Positions 34,463 through 42,977 of a DNA stretch of 56,361 nt are shown here, one piece after another (within the stretch, counting starts at the first letter, position 1; every line of letters begins with the position of its first letter). Origin of the DNA: Verrucomicrobiia bacterium (GTDB taxonomy: Bacteria > Verrucomicrobiota > Verrucomicrobiia > Verrucomicrobiales > Akkermansiaceae); NCBI GenBank assembly GCA_030430455.1, contig JAUIJB010000016.1, positions 1-56,361 of the forward strand, written 5' to 3'. The notes under the pieces were generated by a model, which was not told the origin of the DNA, made no database searches, and worked only from the letters and a program-made list of their open reading frames with translations. The position numbers and the translations under genes were made by a program.

Positions 34463-36619
34463 ATGAAGCCACTCCTCGCCTCCCTGTCCGTCATCGCCCT
34501 CAGCCTGGGCCTTGCCGGATGCCGCTCCGAGAAGCCCGCCGCCGCCGGACCGGCCGCGGAGTCGACCTCGGCACCGATCCAACTGGAGAATGCCCTCGCG
34601 GGTGTTCCCTCGCAATTCCTCGAGGAGCACGCCGACTCGCCGGTCCACTGGCAAAGGTGGTCGCCGCAGGTCCGCAAGCAGGCGGTCGAGGGCAAGCGGA
34701 TGATCCTCGCGATGATCGGCTCGTCGCGCTTCCCGGGCTGCCACGAGACGCTCGACGCGATCGACGAGAACCCGGACCTCGTCGAGCTCATCAACCGCAA
34801 CTTCGTCCCGGTGCTGGTCGACCTCGACCTCGCCCGCGAGACCGGCCTGTTCGCCTTTGCCCTCAGCCCGGAGACGGGCAAGCCGGTGGCCTTCCCCTTC
34901 CTGCTGGTCCTGTCGCCCGAGGGCTCCCCGGTGAGCTGGCACCCGATCCACTACAGCGACGACGAGTCGGTCATCAACTTCATCGACAACTCGGTCTCGA
35001 TCCTGGTGCGGATGTGGAACGACTCGCCGAACTACGTCACCGACAACAGCCGCAACAGCCTCGAGTCGCGGCGCGGAGCCCTGCCGCCCGCCGACCCGGA
35101 GATCGAGAGCCGCGACGAGCTCGTCGAGGGGATCCTCAAGATCTCCCGTGACCTGCTCAACCGCTTCGACCCGAACCAGGGCAGCTATGACGGCGCCGGC
35201 GGGCTCCTGCCCATCGGGCTCATCGACTGCCTGGGCCAGCTTTCCACCAGCGAGGTGATCCCGGCCGCCGTCCGCGAGCGCTGCGCGGAGACCGCCACCG
35301 GCCTGGCCGACCAGCTGCTCGCGTCGGCGATGTTCGACCCGCTCGACTCGGGCGTCTACGCGTCGCGCCTCGGCCCGACCTGGAACCTTCCCCTGTTCAT
35401 CCGCGATGGATCGACCCAGGCCCGCACCGCCGCCGTCCTCGCCAGGCTCCACCAGGCCACCGGATCCCTCCAGCACCTCGGCGCCGCCATCGGCCTGGTG
35501 CGCTTCGCCGAGGAGCACTTCCAGACCGACGACGGCCTGTTCGCCCTGGCTGCGATGCCCTCGCCCGACCCGAGCTTCGAGTGGCTGTGGAAACTGGAGA
35601 CGATCGCGTCGATCCTCGACCCGGAGGAGCTCGAGGTCTGGACCTCGCTGTCCGACCTGCGCGAGCTCGGCAACATTCCGGTCGAGGCCGACCCGGGACG
35701 CCGCTACCTCCACTACAACTCGCTGGCGATGCGCAAGTCGGTGGAGGAAGTCGCCGCGGACACCGGGGTCGAACCCGCCGAGGTGCGGGCCCGGATCGAG
35801 TCCGGCCGGTGCAAGCTGCTTGCAGCCCGGCAGGAACGCGCCGCCGTGCCGCGGGGCGAGGCGCTGCCCTCGGCCACCACGAGCTTCCGCATGGTCTCGG
35901 TCTACGCCCACCTCCATGCCGCCAGCGGCGACCCGACCTTCCTCGACAAGGCGGTGAAGCTCGCCGGCACCGCACGCGAGAGCTTCAGCGACTCGCGCTT
36001 CCTCAACGAGCGGCCCGGGGGCGGCCCCGACAGCATCAGCGACGCGCGGGCCTTCACCTACGTGGTCGCCGCCAATGCCTCGCTCGACCTCGCCGCCGTC
36101 ACCCTCGACGACTCCTGGAACCTCTGGGCGCAGGACCTCCTGACCCTGCTCGGCGAGCACTTCATCGGCGACGACGGCCGCCTCACCGAGGTGCGCTCCG
36201 CGGTGGAAGTGATCGACCTCGACCTCGAGGACCGCCTGATGGTCTTCGACGACTCCACCGCCGGGCTCGTCCGGCTCGCCGTCTCGCGGCTCGAATCGCT
36301 CGGCTACCCGGTGCCTCCCGCGCTCCACCCGTGGCGGGACTCGGTGCCTCTGGGCGCGGGAAACATGCCGGTGATCATCACCGACAGCCTGCTCGCCATC
36401 AGCCGCGACCTGTCGCGGCACAGCCTGCGGGTGGGACCGCAGGCGGAGGCGGCGTTGGTCGACCGGGTCCGCCGCCTGCCGGTCTACCGCTTCGACCGGC
36501 GTCGCGACGAGGCACTCGGGGCGACGATCGAGATGACCCGGCCCGACGACTCGCGGGTGCGGCTCGAGTCGGTCGACGCCATCCGGGAGCTCGGCGCCCC
36601 GGCCGCCATCAAACGCTGA
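34463..36619 (+). CDS. DUF255 (YyaL/SSP411-like) thioredoxin-fold lipoprotein
   Basis: A 718-residue lipoprotein: the lipobox LAGC places the lipidated cysteine at residue 20. The next 120 residues match the DUF255 thioredoxin-like domain (FLEEHADSPVHWQRW, NPDLVELINRNFVPVLVDLDL). After it come alpha/alpha-barrel-like repeats of the glycosidase-like part (about 220-718), e.g. AGGLLPIGLIDCLG and FTYVVAANASLDLA. In the family the N-terminal motif is a CxxC within CHWCH. Here it reads SSRFPGCHE, so only the second cysteine remains and disulfide chemistry seems lost. A GGAG (34451) precedes the ATG at 34463 by eight bases. A 3' neighbour after 56 bases encodes a PTPDL-like protein on the same strand. 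Confidence 0.82.
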   Translation: MKPLLASLSVIALSLGLAGCRSEKPAAAGPAAESTSAPIQLENALAGVPSQFLEEHADSPVHWQRWSPQVRKQAVEGKRMILAMIGSSRFPGCHETLDAIDENPDLVELINRNFVPVLVDLDLARETGLFAFALSPETGKPVAFPFLLVLSPEGSPVSWHPIHYSDDESVINFIDNSVSILVRMWNDSPNYVTDNSRNSLESRRGALPPADPEIESRDELVEGILKISRDLLNRFDPNQGSYDGAGGLLPIGLIDCLGQLSTSEVIPAAVRERCAETATGLADQLLASAMFDPLDSGVYASRLGPTWNLPLFIRDGSTQARTAAVLARLHQATGSLQHLGAAIGLVRFAEEHFQTDDGLFALAAMPSPDPSFEWLWKLETIASILDPEELEVWTSLSDLRELGNIPVEADPGRRYLHYNSLAMRKSVEEVAADTGVEPAEVRARIESGRCKLLAARQERAAVPRGEALPSATTSFRMVSVYAHLHAASGDPTFLDKAVKLAGTARESFSDSRFLNERPGGGPDSISDARAFTYVVAANASLDLAAVTLDDSWNLWAQDLLTLLGEHFIGDDGRLTEVRSAVEVIDLDLEDRLMVFDDSTAGLVRLAVSRLESLGYPVPPALHPWRDSVPLGAGNMPVIITDSLLAISRDLSRHSLRVGPQAEAALVDRVRRLPVYRFDRRRDEALGATIEMTRPDDSRVRLESVDAIRELGAPAAIKR

Positions 36620-36675
36620 ACATGCCCTCATTTCCGCTGGATCCCCTGACGGGGCGGCGCCAATCTGGTCCTGCA

Positions 36676-37716
36676 ATGAAGTGTGCCCTGCCGATCCTCG
36701 CCCTGCTGACGCTCAACCTCGCGGCCGACACGATCCGCCTGCGGGACAAGACGGAAATCGAAGGCACCGTCCTCCGCGAGGAGGGCGATGACTACGTGGT
36801 CGAGGTGATGGTCACCGCCACGATCAAGGAGGAGAAGCGGATCCCCAAGTCCTCCGTCCTCGAGGTCGTCGGTGAAAAGAAGGACGCCGCCGCCTTCGAG
36901 AAGATCGAGGACCTGGTCCCCACCGCCGACCTGCTGACCCTGCAGGACTACGACTCCCACATCGCCATGGTCGAGGGGTTCCAGAAGAAGTTCCCGAACT
37001 CCCCGCTGGCACGCAAGGCCGCCAGGATGCTCGAGGTCCTCGACGAGGAGCGCAAGGCGGTGCTCGCCGGTGGCATCAAGTTCAACGGCAGGATGATCGG
37101 TGGCGCCGAGCGCCGGGCGCAGGCCTACCCGCTCGACGCCCGGATCGCCGCGTCCAAGGTCACCGACGCCATCGAGGCGAAACAGGTCGTCGGCGCCCTG
37201 CGGGCGTGGGAGGATCTGCAGGCCGACTACTCGGCCAGCGAGGCCTATGCCGAGACGCTCCCCGAGGTCCTCGAGTTGATGCGCGCGCTCAAGGAGAACG
37301 TCGACGCCGAGCTCGCCTCCTATCCCGATCGGATCGCCCGCCAGAAGGCGGACCTGACCAAGGTGCCGGAGAATGACCGCAAGCGGGTCGAGCGCGCCCT
37401 CGCCGAGGATGCCGCCGCCCGCCAGCGCCTCTACGAGGCGGAGAAGAAGGACAAGATCCGCTGGCTGACCCTTCACCCGCTCAACGAACCCGCCCTCAAG
37501 GACGTCGCGCAGGTGCTCGACCAGGAAATCAAGAAGCTGGCCGGGTTCTCCGCCACCAGCCAGCCGGACGGCGATGCCGCCTGGAACGAGGCCTGGGAGG
37601 TGCTGAGCTCGAATCCCGATCCCGACGAAGCCTCGCGGGTGCTGGGTGCGGCCTCGAACGCCGGCCTGCCCGACCGCTACCTCGACCTCCTCAAGGAGCG
37701 CGCCCCGGGGAGCTGA
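36676..37716 (+). CDS. PTPDL-like secreted protein (Verrucomicrobiota-type)
   Basis: A 346-residue exported protein. A signal peptide (KCALPILALLTLNLAADT) is followed by a beta-rich part, IRLRDKTEIEGTVLREEGDDYVVEV, then IPKSSVLEV and LVPTADLL. It resembles the PTPDL family of Verrucomicrobiota as I recall it, with PTADL replacing PTPDL. The remainder is helical (about 95-346), TPR-like in look (FQKKFPNSPLARKAARMLEVLDEE). Function unknown. Start ATG 36676 is preferred because it gives a clean signal peptide; ATG 36622 would add 18 residues ahead of it. Family assignment is from memory and the weak motif. Confidence 0.7.
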   Translation: MKCALPILALLTLNLAADTIRLRDKTEIEGTVLREEGDDYVVEVMVTATIKEEKRIPKSSVLEVVGEKKDAAAFEKIEDLVPTADLLTLQDYDSHIAMVEGFQKKFPNSPLARKAARMLEVLDEERKAVLAGGIKFNGRMIGGAERRAQAYPLDARIAASKVTDAIEAKQVVGALRAWEDLQADYSASEAYAETLPEVLELMRALKENVDAELASYPDRIARQKADLTKVPENDRKRVERALAEDAAARQRLYEAEKKDKIRWLTLHPLNEPALKDVAQVLDQEIKKLAGFSATSQPDGDAAWNEAWEVLSSNPDPDEASRVLGAASNAGLPDRYLDLLKERAPGS

Positions 37717-37750
37717 TCCCCGGGTCCGGCCCCGCGCCGGCGCCGCACCG

Positions 37751-37779
37751 TTGACAGCGGCCTCCCGGCAACCGTGAAT
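37751..37779 (+). promoter_or_regulatory. Promoter of hisB, predicted leaderless
   Basis: A consensus TTGACA (37751-37756), a 17-base spacer and GTGAAT (37774-37779). The expected transcription start about seven bases on falls on the ATG at 37787, the second of two close ATGs. This supports the MPAR start and a leaderless hisB mRNA. An ATG at 37778 would lie inside the -10 box. Confidence 0.55.
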
Positions 37780-37786
37780 GCCGCCG

Positions 37787-38377
37787 ATGCCAGCACGCAC
37801 CGCCCAGCGCCGCCGCTCGACCGCCGAGACCTCGATCGACCTGTCGATCGACCTCGACGGCTCCGGCAAGTCCGAGATCGCGACCGGGATCGCGTTTTTC
37901 GACCACATGCTCACCCTCTTCTCGAGGCACGGCCTCTTCGACCTGAAGGTCGCGGCCGACGGCGACCTCGAGGTCGACTACCACCACACCGTCGAGGACT
38001 GCGGCATCGTCATCGGCGAGGCGATGCGCGAGGCGCTCGGTGACAAGGCGGGGATTCACCGCTACGGCACCTGCTACCTGCCGATGGACGAGACCCTCGC
38101 CCGCGTGGTCGTCGACCTCAGCAACCGTCCCCACCTCGAGTTCCGCGCCGCCGGCGACACGCCCTCGGCGCCGAACTTCCCCTTCACCCTGGTGGAGGAG
38201 TTCTGCCGCGCCGTGGCCTCCAACCTGCGCGCCAACATCCACGTCGAGCTGCTCTACGGCCGCGACGGCCACCACATCGCCGAGGCGATCTTCAAGGGCC
38301 TGGCACGGGCCCTCCGCCAGGCCTGCGAGCGGGACCCCCGCGTCGAGGGCATCCCCAGCACCAAGGAGGCGCTGTAG
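37787..38377 (+). CDS. hisB: Imidazoleglycerol-phosphate dehydratase
   Basis: Converts imidazole glycerol phosphate to imidazole acetol phosphate, step seven of histidine synthesis; a manganese-dependent 24-mer in the family. The 196-residue protein has the metal-binding histidine motifs: FFDHML, RHGLFDL, DYHHTVEDCGI and GRDGHHIAEA. It is the single-domain form, without the phosphatase part found in E. coli HisB. The start at 37787 (MPARTAQ) fits family length and the promoter at 37751-37779. hisH follows after 96 bases on the same strand. Confidence 0.96.
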   Translation: MPARTAQRRRSTAETSIDLSIDLDGSGKSEIATGIAFFDHMLTLFSRHGLFDLKVAADGDLEVDYHHTVEDCGIVIGEAMREALGDKAGIHRYGTCYLPMDETLARVVVDLSNRPHLEFRAAGDTPSAPNFPFTLVEEFCRAVASNLRANIHVELLYGRDGHHIAEAIFKGLARALRQACERDPRVEGIPSTKEAL

Positions 38378-38423
38378 CAGGGTCCGGCGGCCGGCCGTCG
38401 GCGGGTTCCCGATGACCCACGAC

Positions 38424-38472
38424 GATGACCCCTGCCCCCCCTCCACCAGGATGACCCCTGCCCCTCCACCAC
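38424..38472. repeat. Short direct repeat ahead of hisH
   Basis: GATGACCCCTGCCCC occurs twice, at 38424 and 38450, each followed by CTCCACC-like bases. The second copy ends two bases before the hisH ATG. A third partial GATGACCC lies at 38411. The repeats are pyrimidine-rich. Their role is unclear. Confidence 0.7.
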
Positions 38473-38473
38473 C

Positions 38474-39097
38474 ATGAACCTCGGCATCATCGACTACGGC
38501 GCCGGCAACCTGCGCAGCGTGACCAACGCCGTGCAGGACCTCGGTGCGGCGCCGCGGATCCTCGATTCGCCCGCGGGCATCGACGAGCAGACCCACCTGA
38601 TCCTGCCCGGCGTCGGCGCCTTCGGCGACAGCATGCAGGAGCTCGAGCGGCGCGGCCTGGCCGCGCCCATCCGGGAGTGGATCGCCGCCGACCGGCCCTT
38701 CTTCGGCATCTGTGTCGGCTACCAGCTGCTGTTCGAGTCCGGCGAGGAAAGCCCGGGCATTCCCGGCCTCGGCGTGTTCCGCGGCGAGGTGCGGCGCTTC
38801 CCCGAGGACGGCCGCAAGATCCCCCACATGGGCTGGAACTCGGCCACGCCGCGCGAGCCCGGCGATCCGCTGTGGCGCGACCTCGGCGGCGAACCCTACT
38901 TCTACTTCGTCCACTCGTATTTCCCCGCGCCGGACGACGACGCGATCGTCGCCATGGACACCGACTACGCCGGCACCCGCTTCGCCAGCGCGATCCGGCG
39001 CGGCCGCCTGCTGGCGACCCAGTTCCACCCGGAAAAGAGCCAGCGCGCCGGCCTGACGCTGCTGCGCAACTTCCTCGCCGTCGAGGGCCGCGCCTGA
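38474..39097 (+). CDS. hisH: Imidazole glycerol phosphate synthase, glutaminase subunit
   Basis: Class I glutamine amidotransferase subunit that feeds ammonia to HisF in histidine synthesis. The 207-residue protein shows the oxyanion-strand LPGVGAFGDSM. The nucleophile is in PFFGICVGYQLLFE (usually GICLGMQ), and the catalytic His and Glu are in ATQFHPEKSQ near the end. The N-terminus IDYGAGNLRSV is typical. hisF is not in the window; in many genomes hisA/hisF are separate, so this is not unusual. It lies between hisB and gpmI and is followed by gpmI after 75 bases. Confidence 0.97.
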   Translation: MNLGIIDYGAGNLRSVTNAVQDLGAAPRILDSPAGIDEQTHLILPGVGAFGDSMQELERRGLAAPIREWIAADRPFFGICVGYQLLFESGEESPGIPGLGVFRGEVRRFPEDGRKIPHMGWNSATPREPGDPLWRDLGGEPYFYFVHSYFPAPDDDAIVAMDTDYAGTRFASAIRRGRLLATQFHPEKSQRAGLTLLRNFLAVEGRA

Positions 39098-39172
39098 CCC
39101 GGCGCTCCCCTCGGCGGGGATTTCCCGGTCTTGTCACTGGACGGCCGGGCCGGGTCGCGGTACCCACGGCGC

Positions 39173-40714
39173 ATGGCCAAATCTCCCGTGGTACTCATCA
39201 TTCGCGACGGCTGGGGCGTGAACCCCGGAGGAGCCGAGACCGCCGAAAAGGACGGCAACGCCACGCTCCTCGCCGACACTCCCTTCCACGACAAGATGCT
39301 CGCCGGGTATCCCAAGGGCTTCGTCAGCGCCTCGGGCATGGACGTCGGACTGCCCGACGGACAAATGGGCAACTCCGAGGTCGGCCACCTCAACCTCGGC
39401 GCCGGACGCATCGTCTACCAGGACCTCACCCGCATCAACAAGGCGATCGAGGACGGCAGCCTCGAGCAGAACGAGACCTTCCAGGAGGCCCTCAAGGCGG
39501 CCAAGGGCAGGCGACTGCACTTCATCGGGCTGGTCTCCGACGGCGGCGTCCACAGCCACCAGGAGCACCTGATCTCGATGGTCGGCATGGCCGCCCGCGC
39601 CGGGGTGAAGAACATCCAGGTCCACGCCATCACCGACGGCCGCGACACCTCGCCGACCGCCGGCGCCGGTTACCTGTCGCACGTCGAGGACGAGATCGCC
39701 CGGCACGGCGCACGGATCGCGACGGTGGTCGGTCGCTACTACGCGATGGACCGCGACAAGCGCTGGGACCGGGTCAAGCTCGCCTGGGACGCCATCGTCC
39801 ACGGCATCGGCGAGCCGCGCGACGTGCTCGCCTCCGAGGCCGTCGCCGAGATGTACGCCCAGGAGAAGACCGACGAGTTCCTGCTGCCGATGGTCTTCAC
39901 CGACATCAACAAGAAGCGCATCCGCAAGGACGACGTCGTCCTCTTCTTCAACTTCCGCGCCGACCGCGCGCGCCAGCTCTCCGAGGTCTTCCTCACCGAG
40001 GGCCGCTGGCGCAAGTTCAACGCCGGGCGGCGGCCGAAGGTCCACTACGTGACGCTGACCGAGTACGACGCCGAGTACGACTGCGACGTCATCTTCCCGC
40101 CGGAGAAGCTGGAGATGGTCCTCGGCGAGGCCGCCGCGAAGGCCGGCAGGAACCAGCTGCGCATCGCCGAGACCGAGAAATACCCCCACGTCACCTATTT
40201 CTTCAACGGCGGGGTCGAGACCAGCTTCGAGGGCGAGGACCGGGTGATCATCCCCTCGCCGAAGGATGTCGCCACCTACGACCTGAAGCCGCAGATGAGC
40301 GCCGACGAGGTGACCCGCACGGTGGTCGCCAAGCTCAAGGACTACGACCTGGTCATCCTCAACTTCGCCAACCCGGACATGGTCGGCCACACCGGCTCGG
40401 TCCCGGCCGCCATCAAGGCCTGCGAGAAGATCGACGCCGACGTCGAGGCGGTGGTCAACGAGACGCTGCGGCTCGGCGGCAAGCTCCTCATCACCGCGGA
40501 CCACGGCAACTGCGAGTTCATGATCAATGCCGACGGCTCGCCGCACACCGCCCACACCACCAACCTCGTCCACGCCTTCTACGTCGCCGGCGACTCCGCG
40601 GAGGTGAAGGTGCGCGACGGCATCCTGGCCGACGTCGCGCCGACCCTGATCGACATGCTCGGCATCGAGCAACCGGAACAGATGACCGGCAAGTCGCTGA
40701 TCGAGCGCGGCTGA
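39173..40714 (+). CDS. gpmI: 2,3-bisphosphoglycerate-independent phosphoglycerate mutase
   Basis: Interconverts 3- and 2-phosphoglycerate in glycolysis with two metal ions (usually Mn). The 513-residue protein has family length. The phosphorylated serine is in MGNSEVGH near residue 66. Further metal and substrate motifs are SDGGVHSH, DGRDTSP, FFNFRADRARQL, NFANPDMVGHTG and ADHGNCE. The start MAKSPVVLIIRDGWG at 39173 is the usual N-terminus; a TTG-type start upstream is less likely. A bulky palindrome lies 129 bases behind the stop codon. Confidence 0.97.
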   Translation: MAKSPVVLIIRDGWGVNPGGAETAEKDGNATLLADTPFHDKMLAGYPKGFVSASGMDVGLPDGQMGNSEVGHLNLGAGRIVYQDLTRINKAIEDGSLEQNETFQEALKAAKGRRLHFIGLVSDGGVHSHQEHLISMVGMAARAGVKNIQVHAITDGRDTSPTAGAGYLSHVEDEIARHGARIATVVGRYYAMDRDKRWDRVKLAWDAIVHGIGEPRDVLASEAVAEMYAQEKTDEFLLPMVFTDINKKRIRKDDVVLFFNFRADRARQLSEVFLTEGRWRKFNAGRRPKVHYVTLTEYDAEYDCDVIFPPEKLEMVLGEAAAKAGRNQLRIAETEKYPHVTYFFNGGVETSFEGEDRVIIPSPKDVATYDLKPQMSADEVTRTVVAKLKDYDLVILNFANPDMVGHTGSVPAAIKACEKIDADVEAVVNETLRLGGKLLITADHGNCEFMINADGSPHTAHTTNLVHAFYVAGDSAEVKVRDGILADVAPTLIDMLGIEQPEQMTGKSLIERG

Positions 40715-40842
40715 AGGGTCCCCCGCCGGACCGCGCGAGCCGACTCGCGCCCGGCTCCGGCCGGAAGCACGCGCGAAGCGGGCACTCGCCCTGGTCCGAG
40801 TTCTGAGAATCAATCCGACCTGGTGAGGTTCCACGGAAGGGA

Positions 40843-40902
40843 GGCCGCGGATTGCGCAGATGGACGCGGACTTCAAAATCCATCTGCCCGCAATCTGCGG
40901 CC
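40843..40902. repeat. 60-base imperfect palindrome, probable dispersed element
   Basis: Arms 40843-40864 and 40879-40902 pair over 22 bases, with one G-T pair and a two-base bulge (CC at 40888-40889), around a 14-base loop. Left arm core GATTGCGCAGATGGA; right arm core TCCATCTGC..GCAATC. The sequence resembles dispersed repeats I have seen in Verrucomicrobiota and Planctomycetes. It could also work as a bidirectional terminator. Confidence 0.8.
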
Positions 40903-40973
40903 ATCCCACCCGAACCGGAGAGTCAGGTTGTTTCCCTGACACGCCCCGGCTCGCCGCCGCGCGCGTTGGTCGC

Positions 40974-41003
40974 TTGCCAAGCAGCGGGCCCGGCCGATAG
41001 CTT
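40974..41003 (+). promoter_or_regulatory. Promoter of the BatA-like operon
   Basis: TTGCCA (40974-40979), an 18-base spacer and TAGCTT (40998-41003). It would give a leader of about 55 bases before the ATG at 41067. The same box type (TTGCCR-18-TAGCYT) lies before the lipoprotein gene at 50073. Confidence 0.5.
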
Positions 41004-41066
41004 GCGGTGCGATTCCGGAGCGGGGACTTCCCCCCGCCCGGGAGCCGACCGCGCCCGTCCGACCCC

Positions 41067-42971
41067 ATGCTGACCCTCGCCAATCCCGCCGGCCTCTGGG
41101 CACTGCTTGGAATCCCGGCGGTCCTGGCGATCCATTTCCTCCAGCGCCAGGCGGTCATCCTGCCCATCTCCACCCTGTTCCTGCTCGAGAAGACGCAGCG
41201 CGAGTCGGCCAGCGGCCGGCGCTTCGACCGGTTGATGAACTCGGTGCCGCTGTGGATGCAGCTGCTCGGCGTGCTGCTGCTCACCTGGCTGCTCGCCGAG
41301 CCGCGCTACCAGGTCGCCCGCAGCACCCAGCGGATCGCCGTGGTGCTCGACTCGTCGGCCTCGATGTCGGTCTTCGCCGAAACCCTGCGCGGGGAGCTCG
41401 CCGAGGCACTGCCCGAGGTCCAGGGCGCCGCGGCCGCGGTCGAGCTGACCCTCCTCGAGAGCGCCTCGCGGCGCGAGCGGCTCTACTCCGGGGCCTCGAT
41501 CGAGGACGCCCTCGCCGCGCTCGACGGCTGGCAACCCCGCGACGGCCTCACCGACCCCGCGCAGGCGCTGCGCCTCGCCCGCTCGCTGGTCGGCCGCGAG
41601 GGCGTCGTCATCTACGCCACCGACACCCCGGTCGAGGGCGCCCCCTACGACCCGCTGGTCCTCGCGCTGGGCGAGGAGGTCGACAACGTCGGCATCACCG
41701 GGGTGAACTTCACCCGCGACGGCGACACCCCGGTGTGGACCTGCCTGGTGAAGAACTACGGCAGCAGCCCCGCCAGCCGCGAGTGGTGGCTCGAGTTCAG
41801 CGACGGCAAACGGACCCGGCCCGAGGCCTTCGAGGTCGAGGCCGGCGGCATCACCGCGCTCTCCGGGGCGCTGCCCGACGACGACCGCCGCGCCCGCCTC
41901 GTCCTCGACGGCGACCGCTTCGCCCTCGACGACGTGATGCCGATGCAGGTCCCGAGGCCCAAGACGATCGGGCTGTTCTCGGCCACCTCGCCCGCCTTCG
42001 CCGAGCTGTCCGCGCGCCTGCTGGAAACCTTCGACGCCACCGTGCCGAGCGACGATGCCGCCGCAGCCGACCTCTCGCTGGTTTCCTACGACCCGCTCGA
42101 CCCGGTCCTGCCGCAGGGCCATGCCGTCGTCTTCGTGCACGACGCGACCCGCGGCGGGGCCTACCTGCGCGGCGGCATCGTCGCCGAGAAGCACCCGCTG
42201 GTCGACGGGCTGAACTGGCAGGCCCTGCTGGTGCGCGAGACCATCGAGCTCGAGCGCCTGCCCTCGGACGACGTGCTGGTCTGGCAGGGCGAGCGTCCGC
42301 TGGTCTTCCTGCGCCAGGCGGCCGGCTCGGCGGAGCGCCAGCTGTGCTTCAACTTCGACCTGCGCCTCTCCAACGCCGCGTCGCAGCCGGCCTTCATCGT
42401 CTGCCTGCACCGCTTCGTCGAGGGGATCCGCCAGCGCAAGGTCGCCGGCTTCGCCACCAACCTCGAGAGCGGCCAGCCGGTGCGGCTCGCGGCAAGGGCA
42501 GCACGGCCCGAAGCGGCGGGCGATGACGGGGGGTCCACGGCGGACGCGGCGGATCCCGCGGCGGACGGGGCCGCCGACGAAGCTCCTCCGGTGGCGGTCC
42601 GCTCGCTCGACCTCGCCGGCGAGACCCTCGAGTCGGAGCGCCGCGAACCCGCCGCGATCCTCACCCTCGAGGCGCCGCGCGACCCCGGCTTCCTCGAGGT
42701 CGTCCAGGGCGACCAGCGCCTGCTCACCGCGGCGGTCCACTTCGCCGACACCCGCGAGGCCGACTTCAGCCGATGCGCCACCGGCACCCGGCCCGACTTC
42801 TCCGCTGCCACCGCGGTCGAGCGCCACACCCGCGAGGACCACTGGTGGCGCGCCTGGGTCCTGATCCTCGTCGCCGCCCTGCTGGTGTCGTGGCATTTCA
42901 CCAAGGAACCGAAGCGAGTGCCCGGACCGGGCGAACCCGGTCCCGCGAACCCAGCCCCCGCCGCCGACTGA
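41067..42971 (+). CDS. BatA-type membrane protein with von Willebrand factor A domain
   Basis: A 634-residue inner-membrane protein. The N-terminus LANPAGLWALLGIPAVLAIHFLQ is the conserved BatA (aerotolerance regulator) start, with two membrane helices near 4-24 and 56-74. A VWA domain follows with an intact MIDAS motif VLDSSASM near residue 95. The rest is a beta-rich periplasmic part with a CARDB/Ig-like look (TCLVKNYGSSPASREWWLEF). The last helix is near 592-612 (WWRAWVLILVAALLVSW), then a Pro-rich cytosolic tail. It ends six bases ahead of the next VWA gene, so the two form an operon. The usual MoxR-DUF58 partners are absent from this place. Substrate or target unknown. Confidence 0.85.
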   Translation: MLTLANPAGLWALLGIPAVLAIHFLQRQAVILPISTLFLLEKTQRESASGRRFDRLMNSVPLWMQLLGVLLLTWLLAEPRYQVARSTQRIAVVLDSSASMSVFAETLRGELAEALPEVQGAAAAVELTLLESASRRERLYSGASIEDALAALDGWQPRDGLTDPAQALRLARSLVGREGVVIYATDTPVEGAPYDPLVLALGEEVDNVGITGVNFTRDGDTPVWTCLVKNYGSSPASREWWLEFSDGKRTRPEAFEVEAGGITALSGALPDDDRRARLVLDGDRFALDDVMPMQVPRPKTIGLFSATSPAFAELSARLLETFDATVPSDDAAAADLSLVSYDPLDPVLPQGHAVVFVHDATRGGAYLRGGIVAEKHPLVDGLNWQALLVRETIELERLPSDDVLVWQGERPLVFLRQAAGSAERQLCFNFDLRLSNAASQPAFIVCLHRFVEGIRQRKVAGFATNLESGQPVRLAARAARPEAAGDDGGSTADAADPAADGAADEAPPVAVRSLDLAGETLESERREPAAILTLEAPRDPGFLEVVQGDQRLLTAAVHFADTREADFSRCATGTRPDFSAATAVERHTREDHWWRAWVLILVAALLVSWHFTKEPKRVPGPGEPGPANPAPAAD

Positions 42972-42977
42972 CACCCC

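Larger units (their letters stand above)
40715..41066. other. Intergenic region between gpmI and the BatA-like gene
   Basis: A 352-base region with a 60-base near-perfect palindrome (40843-40902) and a promoter for the BatA-like gene (40974-41003). Reading frames here are not gene-like. There is no sign of a MoxR ATPase or DUF58 gene, the usual companions of BatA. Confidence 0.7.

Noticed and set aside
40524..40904. A 126-residue minus-strand frame behind gpmI
   Set aside because: Half of it is antisense to gpmI, the rest reads through the palindrome; no sign of a real gene.
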